DNA of 64,000 bases, from the NCBI GenBank assembly GCA_002270565.1, contig NQMI01000161.1, positions 32,959 through 96,958 of the forward strand, in the 5' to 3' direction. The DNA is from Stenocarpella maydis. Its lineage: Eukaryota > Ascomycota > Sordariomycetes > Diaporthales > Diaporthaceae. A model generated the notes under the pieces. It was not told the origin of the DNA. It saw only the letters and a program-made list of their open reading frames with translations, and ran no database searches. Positions 1 through 12,004 of this stretch are shown here, piece after piece (positions within the stretch are counted from its first letter, which is position 1; every line of letters begins with the position of its first letter). A program made the translations under genes and the position numbers.

Positions 1-2725
1 GTCTTGGCTCTCATCAACATGCAGTGTCGTAAAAATAGCCCTCTCATCACGTCGCGCAGCCGTTGGGAATGCGACGTCTGCTGCTGCCAGCCAGATCAGT
101 CGCCTGGGCAAAAAGGGAGCTGCATTCGACTCGGCAACAAGGGTCAGGACCTCCCGATGCTTCCGTCTGCTGGCCTGCCATTCCTCTGGGTTGTAATTTC
201 AAATTTAACACTTTTACAGTCAATATTGAATTCCAAACATCATAGTAGATAAACACTCAAGCCTATATCATCTCGTTACTGAGTAGTATTTCATGCTTGG
301 AGCTAAACCGTTTTGGTCGCTTACGAGGTGACCTGAGGGCGAACTGGCTCTCACTACTCCGTATACTTGTTTGCCCCGCCCCTACCCGGCTTGCATGCAA
401 GGGACATATCACCGCACACGCACGAGAGTGATATAGTATACTACTGCTGTGTGTACGCCTCTACACCACCTAGCCGCCTAGGCGGCATCATTCTTCTGCA
501 GCGAGGGTCCGGCCTGCAGGACCATCCCCTCCATCGTCGCGACTTTTCCCGCCACATATCCACATGTGGCGACGGGTTAGGTCCCCCTGCATCAAAAGTA
601 GATTTTCATTGCCCGATCTGTGCAACCTCCCTTCTGCGCCAAGGCGTGCAACCGCGGGCTTCTACTATCTGTCACATCTCAGGATGGGATTTCTCAAAGA
701 GCCCTTATCGTAGTGTAGTGCGCACTGTACGGAGTAACCCCTACTATGCCGTATAACCCATGCCATACTGTTCCCTCTCGAGCTTTCCCTCATGGAGAAT
801 GGGCGCGCGCTGTTCTGACGCGGGATGTGGAGCGGAAGCGGGTAGGCGTCCGATTCGAAGTTTAGATCGTCCCATCGGTGGCCGACGTGCCTGGCCCGCT
901 GTCAAGGGGGACGAGAGCCCCATGGCTGAGACTTTTGGACCTGCGGGCTGCCAGACTGCCTATACATACTTAGTTATGCACTACATATGCAGAGAATATC
1001 TACGCTCTCCCCCCCCCTCCTTTTCTCCTGGAGAACGTTCTCCCGGAATGCTGATGATGAGCAACTAACGCACGCACTATGGTGAGTCACATGGTGTGCT
1101 GCACTGTTGGTTTATTGTCAAACGTCTTGGAGGGTTTAGTCGCTTATGACGTTCGTTTTGCAGCAGACAGAGGTGGCGGAAGGTGTCCGTCCCCGCTTCG
1201 GCGACCAGACTTTCCCCCCGTCGATATCGTACATAATAACCCACCGTCCTGGTCAGCCTACACCCTCTTCCATTGGCAGAAAATGAAATAAAAGATGCTG
1301 CTGGCGATGTGACGCCAGGCGGGACAGTCCATGACCTGCTCCCATCAGAACCGACTGAATCGCAACGTGCATGGCTGTGCCCCCCCCAAGGGCTGTCTGT
1401 GTTCGTGTGGTGGAGAACTCGGACGAACACCCCGAATAAGAAGTCGACTGGAACAATACCGCATGGGACAGTGCCATGTGTCTCCAAGGGGCCTGGCCTC
1501 CACGGGCCCATGAGAACCCCGAGGTCTCGAGGGATAATGGCCAAAGCATGCAGAATTTCACGTGCACAGCTGTGCGCATCTGCAGGCCAATCCCGTCCCG
1601 TCAAAGGTCAGTTGGCAATTGGCTTTGCTTAGCTATCTAACTAAGTAGGTAACAACGGCCCCTGGCTGAGTAGACTCGTAGGTCAAGGTGTGGTGCTACA
1701 TATGTGAAAGCTAACCCGCGATGTATTGTACACTAGTTAATAATGCATGATGCAAATTCGCTCAGTTTAAACTTTCAGCCCCGCTGCTTAGTACCCAAAA
1801 CTTCTGGTTGGCTGGAGCCTATTGCCCTTCCACTAGAGTAAATCTCCGCAGACAACGAACGTTAATTCCTTCATATCGCCGATGTGGGTGTTTGTCAACG
1901 CTTGATGGCCTGATCGGGGAAACATTACGAGGGGCCTATGCCTGACACGTCGCCGGTCTGGAAGAAGTTGAGAGTCACGAGGGGCGACTGACATATCATC
2001 TCGCCTGGCATGGATTCCCAACCGACTGACCGGAACTCCGAGCCATGGCAGCCCTTGCCTACCTCTGCTCGACGGAGCCCCGCACCCGTACTCCCCGAGG
2101 TCCGAGATGACTCCCCGATCGTGAATATCGTCCCACGAGGGCACGCCAGACCACGTCGTTGCTGTGCTTGGATGCGAACCAACCTCGGACATGGTCAGGT
2201 GAGCTGGTCTGAGGCGGTCTTGCGACCTTGCCTGAGTCCAAGTCACCGCTAGCTACCCCTTGCCCTGAAGGTCAGCTCCTACATGGCATTGATTGTGTGA
2301 CCAGGTTTGGGAAAAGGGGACAGAAGTTAGCGCGTACGGAAACGGAGGGCACACAGGTGGGTTACACTCGACGACAGCCACGCGCACCAAAAACCGCCCA
2401 ATAACACCAAGCCCCTCAAGGTCTGCATCAGTTATGGAATAAAACTGTCCAAAGTACACAGGTTTAATATCCTAGCAAGTAGCCCGTAAATACGTGTGGG
2501 CTCAGATGAGGATTGGCAATGAGATCTTGTATGCCATGGCATGTATGACGTACCCGTGTACCGTCCATTCCTGGGCAGGCGTGAATGTTCACTGATGGAA
2601 AAGGGCTAGGCCAAATGTTATGTGTTAGGCTACTGCTCTTAACGGTCTATGCGCAGCTTGAAAGTCGGTCTTAACTAGCCTTACCATAAATTTATGACCG
2701 TTTCATTAGTGGCTATTATGATTTA

Positions 2726-2880
2726 AACTTGATTGTGATCGGCATTATAGTGCTCATCCCATGCTGGGTCTTTAAGCGTTAACTAACTAGGTAGTAGTTA
2801 AATGGATTACTATAACTTCTTTTTTCGTTAAAAAAAGGAGAGGGGCGGGAAATTATGACTGCATTAAAGACGAAGCTAAA
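2726..2880. repeat. Degenerate short repeat, copy A
   Basis: This copy shares with copy B (3424-3575) a block around a GCTGGGTCTTT core, then a run of T facing a run of A, then a purine tract and a box reading TATGACTGCATTAAAGAC. The differences from the other copies in the shared boxes are mostly C/T and G/A transitions, as expected of RIP-damaged repeats. No coding capacity is visible. A MITE-like origin is possible, but terminal inverted repeats could not be defined. Confidence 0.4.
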
Positions 2881-3423
2881 GGAAAAAAAACCATGTTAGG
2901 CTGTCGTATGGTGGTACAATACGTCTGTATGCTGCCGTGAAATCAGTGCCCCTTCCACGATACTGTTCTTCAAAATTGCCACCACCATCGTCACCAACTT
3001 TGACAAAGAAGACTTCGCAACAGATGCGCCATGTAATTGGAGCGTGAGTTGCAGCTCCTGATTGCTGCCATTTGGCGTAATTGTGTGTCGTTGTAAGACC
3101 TCGGCTACCCACAGACCTCGGCCTTGCGAGTATCCTGAGCTTATTGATACAATGTTAATCATCTGAGGATTTTATTATCCGGCGGGCTTGAGAGGAGCCA
3201 TCTCGGCCATTTCCCTCCCGAGGCAATGCGGACGGAGGAGTAACGCAAGCCAGACTGGTCAGCAGCAGTCGCACAGCCTAATAGCATGAAATGTGCAGTG
3301 GCTGAGGCTGTGCCGTGAGACATGTCTCTGGAACCTTGCTTTGAGCAGTTGTCGATCGTGTGACACGGGGTGGGACGATGGGATCGTCAAAGATTCAGTT
3401 TACTATTCGAAACTACAGAGCTC

Positions 3424-3575
3424 AAGTTCGATTGTATTTTGAAATTTGTTGTTATCGGTGTTGCATATCTTATCAAACGCTGGGTCTTTGAGGGGACCGC
3501 CGTAGCTCCCCCCCCCTTTTTTTTTAAGGGAGTTGTGACCGGATTAAAAATGAAACCTGCTTCAGAGCTCAAGTA
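3424..3575. repeat. Degenerate short repeat, copy B
   Basis: Second copy of the element at 2726-2880. It has the ACGCTGGGTCTTTGAG core, a C-run followed by a T-run, and a TTGTGACCGGATTAAAA box. A third, shorter match to the last box lies at 15670-15712, and a similar pyrimidine/purine arrangement on + lies at 36720-36835. Similarity was judged by eye. Confidence 0.4.
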
Positions 3576-5063
3576 GAACAACATTTGTGGGCTGATGATC
3601 AAAGTCAAAGACCCCATAAGGTTGTGGCACCGAGGCGCGCGATGGCAGACTCAAGCCTCGCTTACTTCTGACGGACAAGCGAGTTAAATACTCGCTTGTT
3701 CCACATCATGAGTGGAGGTTGAAATGGAGCTTTGGCCACAGCGTGTCAACAGTCACACAAAGCCCGACTCGACACAGGAAGGAGTATTTGTTCTACTAGT
3801 TACGCCCTTGAGGCCAGATTTCGCTTTGGATTCTTTTCCTCCACGCATTATAGGTATTCCTAGGCACAAGAAGCGCATATTGCGCAAGCATCTGATCAAG
3901 TCTTTCAAAATCATCCACAGCTAACATATATGAGTGGGCAAGAGATGATATGAGATATCCACGGCTGACCTAGTCACGAGACTGTAGATGCCGGTTGGAC
4001 GAGACTGGCAGAAAGTGCTTTAATGATGTCTGGGCGTTCTGATAACCATTCGAACTAATGCCGGTACCCTTGTTCTTGCTGTTCAACAGCTCGCCTAGAA
4101 TTTTAAAGACCGAGGAAGCATTTGCAGCCCCAGCCAGTCAATTCTGCACAGAAAAATAAGTGACCTAGGCAAACGCCTGTAGGTGTTGGCACACCTCGGG
4201 CCCTGAAGAGCAGGGCACGTTTCAAAACTTGGAGAAAGCTGACACAACTTGATGTTCGCCTGAGCCGGCAATATTATGGCTTTCAAAAATACGACTCAAG
4301 TTTCATATATATTGCAATTGGTTCCTTGATATGAAAATTGCATCTTACTATGTTTTGACTTTTGTTAGGAGCGATGTGATGAAATTTGGCAAGAATATCA
4401 GCCCATCTTCTAGATATTCGAAGTGCAGGTATACATATTTATCCCACCATCCAATGCCATTAATATGGGATCCTTCATAAGAATGCTATACATACACCTA
4501 AATGTCTAATTCTGTATGAGAACTTCAGACTTTAGAGCCTGCATGTAGGACTAATCTGCGTGTGCCATGCTAACATAGACTACCTAAGGTAGCTACTTCA
4601 TATGGAATTTAAGGCCCTTTTTTCTTCTTCTTCCAATCATAATGAGCTTGTCTTGGTTACCTGCGAGAGACAGGCCAGATAGCTTGTTCAGGTGTTGTAA
4701 AGCGATATGCATTGATTGTATTGCTGCTGTGGTGAGGGTGGTGCCCTGTGGTGACCTGGATAACTTAGCCTACGGTTCTAGGGCCTGAGATAAGCCGACT
4801 GGCTCCGAGTGGAGCATGTGGTATCGGCTGCAGCAACTATCAGCGTTGCGGCATTTCTCAGCGTGGAAAGTGTTAGTGTGCCCCTGAGGCGCCCACCGCC
4901 CGGCAGATCAAAGTGGTGGAGCTCAGGCAACAGGCAGCACCGCGTATCTCATCCCAACCATCTCCTTCCCAAGCATAACTCTAATAGCCTCGCACCTCCC
5001 GCTGATGCGCAACTCAGCGTGCCTTGTCAACCCACCAAGATAACGGCGGCCAGGCATCGCGTG

Positions 5064-6754
5064 ATGGAAGAAGAACAGCAGTATGAGGGTTATAGCCCGC
5101 AGGTGCCAGACGAATGGTCCAACAACGACATGTCGCAGCTGCAACATGGTCCCATCTCGAGCTCTGTCTCCGTCCCCAGCCCTGTCCCAGACCAGGCCAG
5201 CGATGACCTCGCCTACAAGCCAAACAGACGCAGCAACAGCTCCAACAACCCGCCACCAAACGGGTGGCTCTATCCCCACAAGAAGGGCATCGGCACAGGA
5301 TCCAACCTGGAGCCCTTCAAGGCCGAAATCGAGGCCCGCACCCACCGCGGCGAGAACTGCAAGGCCATCGCTGCCGCCTTGAACGCCATGGGGGTCCAGA
5401 CCAGCGACCGCGCCGTCAGCCGTTTGCGCATCCGGTGGGGGATGAGGAAAAGGGTGAGGATCCGTCCCCTCCAGCAGGCCATCACGCCACTGACGATCCA
5501 CAGGCCCAGCGGAAGGTCAAGACACCCCCGCCTGACGCCCAATCCGTGCGGCTCAGTGCCAAGTCAAGGGTCCAGGCGATGAGAAAGGCCGAGCTGATCC
5601 GCATGACGCAGGAGGGCATGTCTCCCGAGGAAATCTACCAGAGCCTTACCACCCGCGGCATGGAGCTCAAAAAGGGCGTCGCGACGGTGCTCCGTCTGCA
5701 GAGCGCCTGGGGTGTTGCGCGCGACGAGAAGCGATGGCTCGGCAACTTCCGCCACCAGTGCCACAAAAAGGCAAAGGCACAGCAGGCAGCTGCGTTTGCA
5801 GACATCGCAAAGGAGCTGGGCGTGCAAGATATCAAGGGCTGGATCCAAGCGAAGATGAAGGAGCAGCCTGCCAGGCAGGCACGGCATGAGCTGGCCTTGA
5901 AGCTCATGGGGGAGCACGCGCCGACGAATCCCGAGCGGAGGAAGCTGCAGAAGCCCCGCAGGGCGAACGGCCCCGGCGCAGACCTGGCGCAGGAGAGCGA
6001 TGCCGGCGTGGACTCCGACAGCGCGAGCTCCGAAGACGAGGAAGGATCTGAGTCAGACTTCCGGAGCCTGGCCACCACCGACCTGAAGTTTGAGCTGATT
6101 GACTCGGCTCATCAAGGCGACCACATCCCCGGCAGTGACGGGCAGATACCGTTACCATTACCACACGACGGCCATGGCGGTGCACAGCCAGCCAGATGTC
6201 CAGCGACTGCACCTGACGATTCATCCAATGCCGCCGACATGTGCGCTGAAGCTGGCGAGTACCCTGGGTATCCGCTCTTGCACGACCCGCCAGATGGCAC
6301 AATGCACGGCTCCGAACAAGGCCAGCACGGCATGGCGAGTATTACATCCCGCCTGTCCTCCCACATGGCTGACCCCATGGTGCAACACTCAATGTCTTCC
6401 AATCAGATGCTCGTCGCAGCTCCTCTGCCCCCGACTCCTTTAGGCCCGGGAGGGAAGCATTCGCTACACGTGACTTCAAGTTCCGGCTCCGCACCTGTGT
6501 CCAAATCTACGGGCTCAATAACGTCTGGGCTGGTCCTCCCTCCCGAGGAGGCAGAGGCCAACAAGTCGACGCTCAGTACGCTCGATCAGTACAACGACGC
6601 TGCACGAGTATACAAGGAGTTACTGGAAGCAAGGAATAACAATAGACCACTCCCTGGTAGCTTGACGGGCATGCCACCCTCAGCGAAGGAAGTCGACGCT
6701 GCCAAGCGGCAGCTGAAGGAGGCCACCCAAGCCATGATGCTCGCGCTGGACTAG
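5064..6754 (+). CDS. Orphan protein with two tandem helix-turn-helix-like modules
   Basis: Two exons (5064-5453, 5504-6754) joined by a 50-bp phase-0 intron give 546 residues. I chose ATG 5064 because the frame upstream contains only non-ATG starts. A low-complexity N-terminus is followed by two basic modules of about 60 residues, one near 70-130 and one near 150-210. Each carries a short helical segment and ends in a similar motif (RLRIRWGMRK and LRLQSAWGVARD). The form resembles the fungal Clr5-type HTH, where a conserved Trp-Gly ends the domain, so DNA binding is plausible. An acidic Ser/Asp/Glu stretch near 300 and a helical C-terminal tail follow. No characterised homologue is recognised. 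The gene converges on the basic protein gene downstream. Confidence 0.6.
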
Positions 6755-6893
6755 AGACCTTGAAGGGTAGAGGAACCACTCGCCGTTGCTCAAGTGCACT
6801 TGGATCATGGCAGCTGTGCTGAGGTCACCGGCGGCGTTTGCTATTGCGATGCTGTGGCGAATGCGACCATGCAAGTCTGGATTGCTTCTACGA

Positions 6894-9800
6894 TTACACA
6901 ATGCTCTCCAAATTCAATCTCAAGGGTATTATTTCATCCCGTACTCGTTCATCACTCATGCCGCATAAAGGAACCACCTCATCCGGTCCAAGAGCCCAGA
7001 GCTCCGATCCTGGTGTGCCTGCTGCTTGTGCTGCTTGCTCTTTTCCGTCCTGACGGGTGCGTTCGCCCCATTCTCGCCCGGCTTTGCTCCCCATGCCCCC
7101 ATGCCGTCCCTGAGGACTTTTAGCCTCCCGCCGGGCGACAAAGTGTCCTTGTCGACGGCGTCCACCCGCTTCTCGCGCTCGTTCGCAGGTGTTGCTGCTG
7201 GGGTCTGTTTTTGTCTGCGGCGACAGCTCCTTCGTGGCGCGCTGTCTCTTTGCTTTGAGACCCTCTATACCACTACCGATCCCGCCCTTGATGGACTTGA
7301 ACCTTCCGCCGGCTGCGGCCGAGTCCTTGTGTGCAGAAGCAGGCGGCGGGATCGGCTCACTCGGGGAGGAGTCTACTTCAACACGTGTCTCGGCGCTGTC
7401 TATGGTCTCTGCTTGCGGTCTCTGGGGCTCGTCGGCGGTGCGAACCTCGCCCTGTCTAGTGCCTCGACTCCTCGCCTTCAAGTTGCTGATCCCAGCCCCG
7501 ATGCCCCCCTTGACGTTGTCGAGTCCATCGCGGATAGACCTGAACCTTGCTGCTGCCGCGGTCCTCTCAACGCTGCTATCGCCGCTTCGAGGGCCAGCAG
7601 CGGCGGCGGGGGTATCATCGTCGGCGTCAATGCTCCCCGGTTCTGGTTGAGGCTCGGTTCGCGCAGGTTGATGAATGGGCACCTCGCTCTGCCCGATCTC
7701 TGGTGGTCTGAACCGGTCCGTGTGAGGCTCCAACAGCTCGGGCTCCGAGGGCACCAGTCGAACCCCGCCTGGCCCTGACGTCGATGACGCCGACTCCCGC
7801 TCCTGGGCGGCGCGAGCAGTGCCGGCGGGACCCAGAGGGGGCCTGCTGGCCGTGGCATGCTCCTCTCGCGCCGCCGCCGCAGCGCCCTCTACTCCGTCGG
7901 CCGCTCTGGCCTTGCGGCGCTTGTCACGCACTTGCTTGATCTTCGCGGCCGGTAGTGCTACATAAACGGCGACAAGACCGGCTATGGCGCCGTGCTTGAT
8001 GCTGCTCGTGTTGTTGCCGTCGCCTGCCCGCCCCACTGGCGTTGTGCCGGCCTTGTTGTTGGTGGAGTTCTTAACATTCCTGTGGTTCTTCCACCGTTCT
8101 TGGAGGACCCTGAGGCGCGCCTTCAATTTGGCAAACCTGGCTTGCTTGTTGACCTTGGTGCGGAGAGTCTTGACTCGCTCCCTTGCCGCTACAAACTTGT
8201 TGGCCTTCTTGCCGTCGGGTGTGGAGTCTTCCGCTGTCGTCAACTTGTCCCTGCCTTGTCGCCTCTTCTCAAGCCTTTGCTTGACCGCGAGACGGCCAGC
8301 AAACACGAGACCAGCGAGACACTGCTTCCGGGTCTTGGGCGCCTGCGCCGTCGTGTCGACAACACTATCCCGGCCCGCAGCATCGGTTTGGCGATCCGGG
8401 GACGTGCCCGTGGCCGCCGCGCCCCCAACATCTGAGTTCTGTGATTTGCGCTGTGCCAGGCGTTTCCTGATGGCGTCCTTCCGGGTGGCCAGGCCTCGTT
8501 TCACGCTGCCGCTTCGCTCACTCAGGCGATGCTTCAAGGCGGCGCGCCTGCTCGTCTTTGCCTGCTCTTGCTGCTCTGTTTGCTCAGCGTCGACGTCCGC
8601 CTGAACACTGCGGTTTCTGATGTTCTTGAAGCCGGTCGCGACGCCCTTTCCAACCAGGACCGGGATGCCCAGGATGAGGACGACTGGGAGGAGAACGGCC
8701 CCGGCAGCTTTCTGTGCCTTCTCTTTCTTGGTCTGGTTTTCAGCTGAGGCTGGGCTTTCTTCGGCCTGCTGCTTCCTGCTCCGTTTCTCCTTGATCGCAG
8801 CGAGGCGCCCTTTAAGTGCTGCGCCCTTGTCCTTCTTCGATGGTTCGTCACTCGGCTGGCCTTCCCTGGCCTTGCCCTTACTTGGCTTCTGGCCTCCGAC
8901 TCGGGCCACGAGGACGGCAAATGTTCCGGGCTTCTCCCCGCCCAGTCGCCCGCCCTTTGACTGCCTGACGTGCTTGCGGCACTGCTTGTCCCACGCCCTG
9001 GCTGCCTTTGCAGCAATGGCGGCAAGGTCTTCCTCGACCTCGCGGGCCTGCAGCTGTTCACAAAATGTCAGCAATGAGTCGTGGGGTAGGGACCTGTGGT
9101 GCAGGGCTGTGCGGGTAGTCTCAGGTTGGCGCATCAACTCACGTCGCCATCTTCCAGCTGCGCGTCTGCGTCAGCAAACGACCTCCTCTCAGGCTCCCAC
9201 CCGATGCTCGCTAGCACCCCGGCTGCGGTGGGCGCTGCCGTCGGGCTGGGGAAAGCGTGGCCGTTCTCCACGTGGCAGCTCTCCTGTAGATATCTTGACA
9301 TTATGTCCATCGCCGGCGAAGGGTAGAATGTCAACTGGAACCGGGAGCCTTTTCTTTCGTGTTCGGAGCATTGCGAGCCATCTCCAACGCCGTGTGACCC
9401 GTCGGTGCCTCCAGCCAAAACCCCCCCGCGGGTCTGATCCGAGTTGCCTGGTGCCACTTCCGGGGTCTCCTCGCCTGGTCCTTCCTCGAAGTGGTCGAGG
9501 AAGCCTTCCTCTGGGATTTCTCCCAGCCGATGGCCTGTGAAGGGCTCCCCTTCTGCGTCGACAAGTCCCGCGCCGCCAGGTACCTCGTCCTCGGAGTAAT
9601 GTTCCAGATCACCTTCTATTATATCGGCCCTGGGCTCGGCATTCCCAGCTGCACCCGGGCTGGCAGCGCCTGGGCTACCGTCCTTATGCCGCTTGCGCCC
9701 CCGCTGACTGATCTGGCTTCTGATGGTGGCGACAGAATTCCGCAGCTTGGCGGAGTCAAAGGACGCTCTGATCCTATCCCTCCGGCCCGCTTGTGGCTGC

Positions 9801-10831
9801 TGGCTCTCGCTCACACCTACCACTGCCTGCTCCTCCTCCGAACTCCCCCCTTCCCGCGGGTTGCCACGGGTCCCATCAATTATCGCCTCCGGGCTGATCT
9901 GCAGCGTCTTTGGCTCTGGTCCCATCTTCCTGTTCAAGATCTTTGCAATCGAGCTTGATTTGTTCGCCGTGATCTGCGCCCGGAACGTCTTGAGGATATC
10001 CTCGGGCGTCTGATCCGCGCAGAGAGCCCGCGGGTGGATCATGACCAAGTGCGCCACGGTCTCGGGCTGGATACGGCTGAGGAAGACAGCGCCATCGTCG
10101 CCACCTCTTCGCTTGTCGGATGCCCAGATGCACCCTCGAACCGCCGCGCTGTGCAGGGCGCGCAGCGAGACACGCCTGCCGCTGCCGCTGCCGGCGTTGG
10201 CGTTGGCCTTTCGAACATTTTGTTGCCAGACGCGGTGGGCCCTCGTGACATATGGCTCCTTGCCGCTTTTTGGTTTCACCAGGGGCGGCGGGGGTGGCGC
10301 ATAGAGGAAGTATCTTGGGGATATGTCCAGGGCCGAGCCTTGGATGGCGGGCCTGGGGAGAGGAACGAGGAACGCGATCACCGTCTCCGAGCCGCGACGA
10401 TAACCCACTGCGTTGACGGTGCTCTCGCCGCGGCGCGGTGCTGGCCTGGTGGCGGAGTCGTCCCTAGGCGGCGAATTGTTGGTTGATGCCCGACTACGCG
10501 ATGGACCACCTGCTGTCTCGCCGCTGGCTGCAGCTGCCACCTGGCTCGAGAACACCGGCCTTTCCGCCTCGTGCTGTACTTCGTGGGCGCCAGCCGTCGC
10601 ATGTGTTGCCTGTCCCTGGGATCCCAGCCTGTCCTCAGGGCGAGCTTCGTCTTCTGCAGCAGCATCCTGGATCTCTTCGTCATGCGACAAGTCGATACCA
10701 GAGTCCCGCTGTCTCTCTGGTACCGCGGCCCCCGGCTCACGCTCCATCTTGGGGTCTCTCCTGTGGGCCGGTCCATTTCCGGCGGAAGCCTCGACGACAG
10801 CGCCGTGCGGAGCGATGTGGGTGTCTGCCAT
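6894..10831 (-). CDS. Large basic orphan protein with repeated hydrophobic/basic modules
   Basis: Exons 10831-9143 and 9053-6894 flank an 89-bp phase-0 intron (GTGAGT...CAG, with a GCTGAC branch site), giving 1282 residues. The start is the ATG reading MADTHIAP; another ATG 31 codons upstream (10924) is possible. The N-terminal 170 residues are disordered. A compact region near 170-330 with many Trp, Tyr and His residues looks like the folded part. The C-terminal half is strongly Lys/Arg-rich. It contains short hydrophobic stretches (for example about 680-705) each followed by basic residues, plus two Gly-rich copies (GGIGAGISNLKAR and GGIGSGIEGLKAK). Membrane association or nucleic-acid binding are both conceivable. 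No family is recognised. Confidence 0.6.
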
Positions 10832-12004
10832 GGCCACGGGCGGGTGCGGCTTCGGCTTTGGTGGTGGCCTCTTCTCGGTGGCCTGAGTCAGGCGGGCAGG
10901 CGCGATCGAGTGAAAGCTGAGCATGGTCGCGCGGGTTATATGGACCGCTCAGGGCGGCATCACCAGGCTGCGTCTTCCGGGACTGAGCTTGGTCGGTTGG
11001 GGCCCTCACACTACGTATCCAGGAATGCCAACGCATACAACGCGCATGAATCTGTTGCGAGGCGGCGCAAGGAGACGACAAGTTTTTTGGATTCGCCAGA
11101 GGTTCGCCTCGTCACATGGGAACGGTCAGGGTGTGCGCGCAAGGGGGGGCTCAGCGCCCGGTTGTTTCATGATGGCCACCCCTCCGTCTTAGCCAACGTA
11201 ATGCATGAATGTACGTACCACGCGCTGGCTAGTCATGCCGACACTTGTCGCCTCGGTTTCCATAAAACAGGGCGTGCATCATGCGCATTCCTCAGAGGCC
11301 AAGTTCCTTGCTCTTGTCTTTAGAGGAGGAGTGCATGGTTTGCGCTAGATGATGCACCCGCAGCATATCGCCGACAGCTCTCCCATGTGTGCATTCTCGA
11401 CCAGCACCGTCAGGCCGCAATTGTTGTTGCAATGCCATTGATGGCGCCACGCGGGATCCCAAGCCGTGAAGTCAATCAGGTCAAGCCTCAGCCCCCTTTT
11501 ATTTACCCCCAAGAATCCCGACGCTTGAAGACCGGACGAGTACGAGGGAGATTGACTAGCATGCACGCTCTAGAGATATTTGGCTTTGCATGCAGTGTGC
11601 AGTCAGTACATGATTCGATTATAAGCCTGGCTACAAGCCATGCCATGCAACAACCATTCCGATAGTCATGCGATACGGTATCATTTCATGGCCTCGTCCC
11701 CTTTTCCCGTCCTGGGAATGTTTAATACCCTACTAGTATTTGCTCAATGCTGCTACGCCGCCGCCCAATGACAAAGGAAAGAAGCCCGGGGACGCGAGAG
11801 GCAACGTTGTCACAGACACACCGATACCTCTGTCAGGAACAAGCGATAACACACCCCTTACACTTTCTCCCACGAACAGGTTTGTACCGCATCCATGGGG
11901 GGGGGGGAGGGGGGGAAGAGACGCGTTGGAAGGAGAGCACGTGACCACTCTCTGAGTAGTCAAGTCTCACCAGCCAGCCTTAACGTATGGCACGCACTGG
12001 CGCT
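10832..12004. other. Intergenic region
   Basis: About 1.2 kb between two minus-strand genes, so it holds the promoter of the basic orphan gene and the 3' flank of the USP-like gene. It contains an uninterrupted G-rich tract near 11896-11912. No gene or RNA is seen. Confidence 0.5.

Larger units (their letters stand above)
1..5063. other. Gene-free intergenic DNA with degenerate repeats
   Basis: No reading frame in this stretch shows recognisable protein character; the longer open frames (about 130-175 codons at 367-756 and 1077-1604) have scattered composition and no plausible start or splice context. Mixed GC-rich and AT-rich patches, short CTAGGTAG palindromes near 2790 and 4590, and two related degenerate repeat copies (about 2726-2880 and 3424-3575) are what can be seen. 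I read it as intergenic DNA with decayed repeats. Confidence 0.55.

Noticed and set aside
1077..1604. 175-codon minus-strand frame and overlapping plus frames
   Set aside because: No recognisable motif, no supporting splice or start context, and several frames are open together, as expected of GC-rich non-coding DNA.
7026..9540. Long plus-strand frames opposite the basic orphan gene
   Set aside because: They are shadows: the minus frame has a consistent splice and coherent charged-helix composition, whereas the plus frames are Leu/Ser/Cys-rich mirror translations without starts or motifs.
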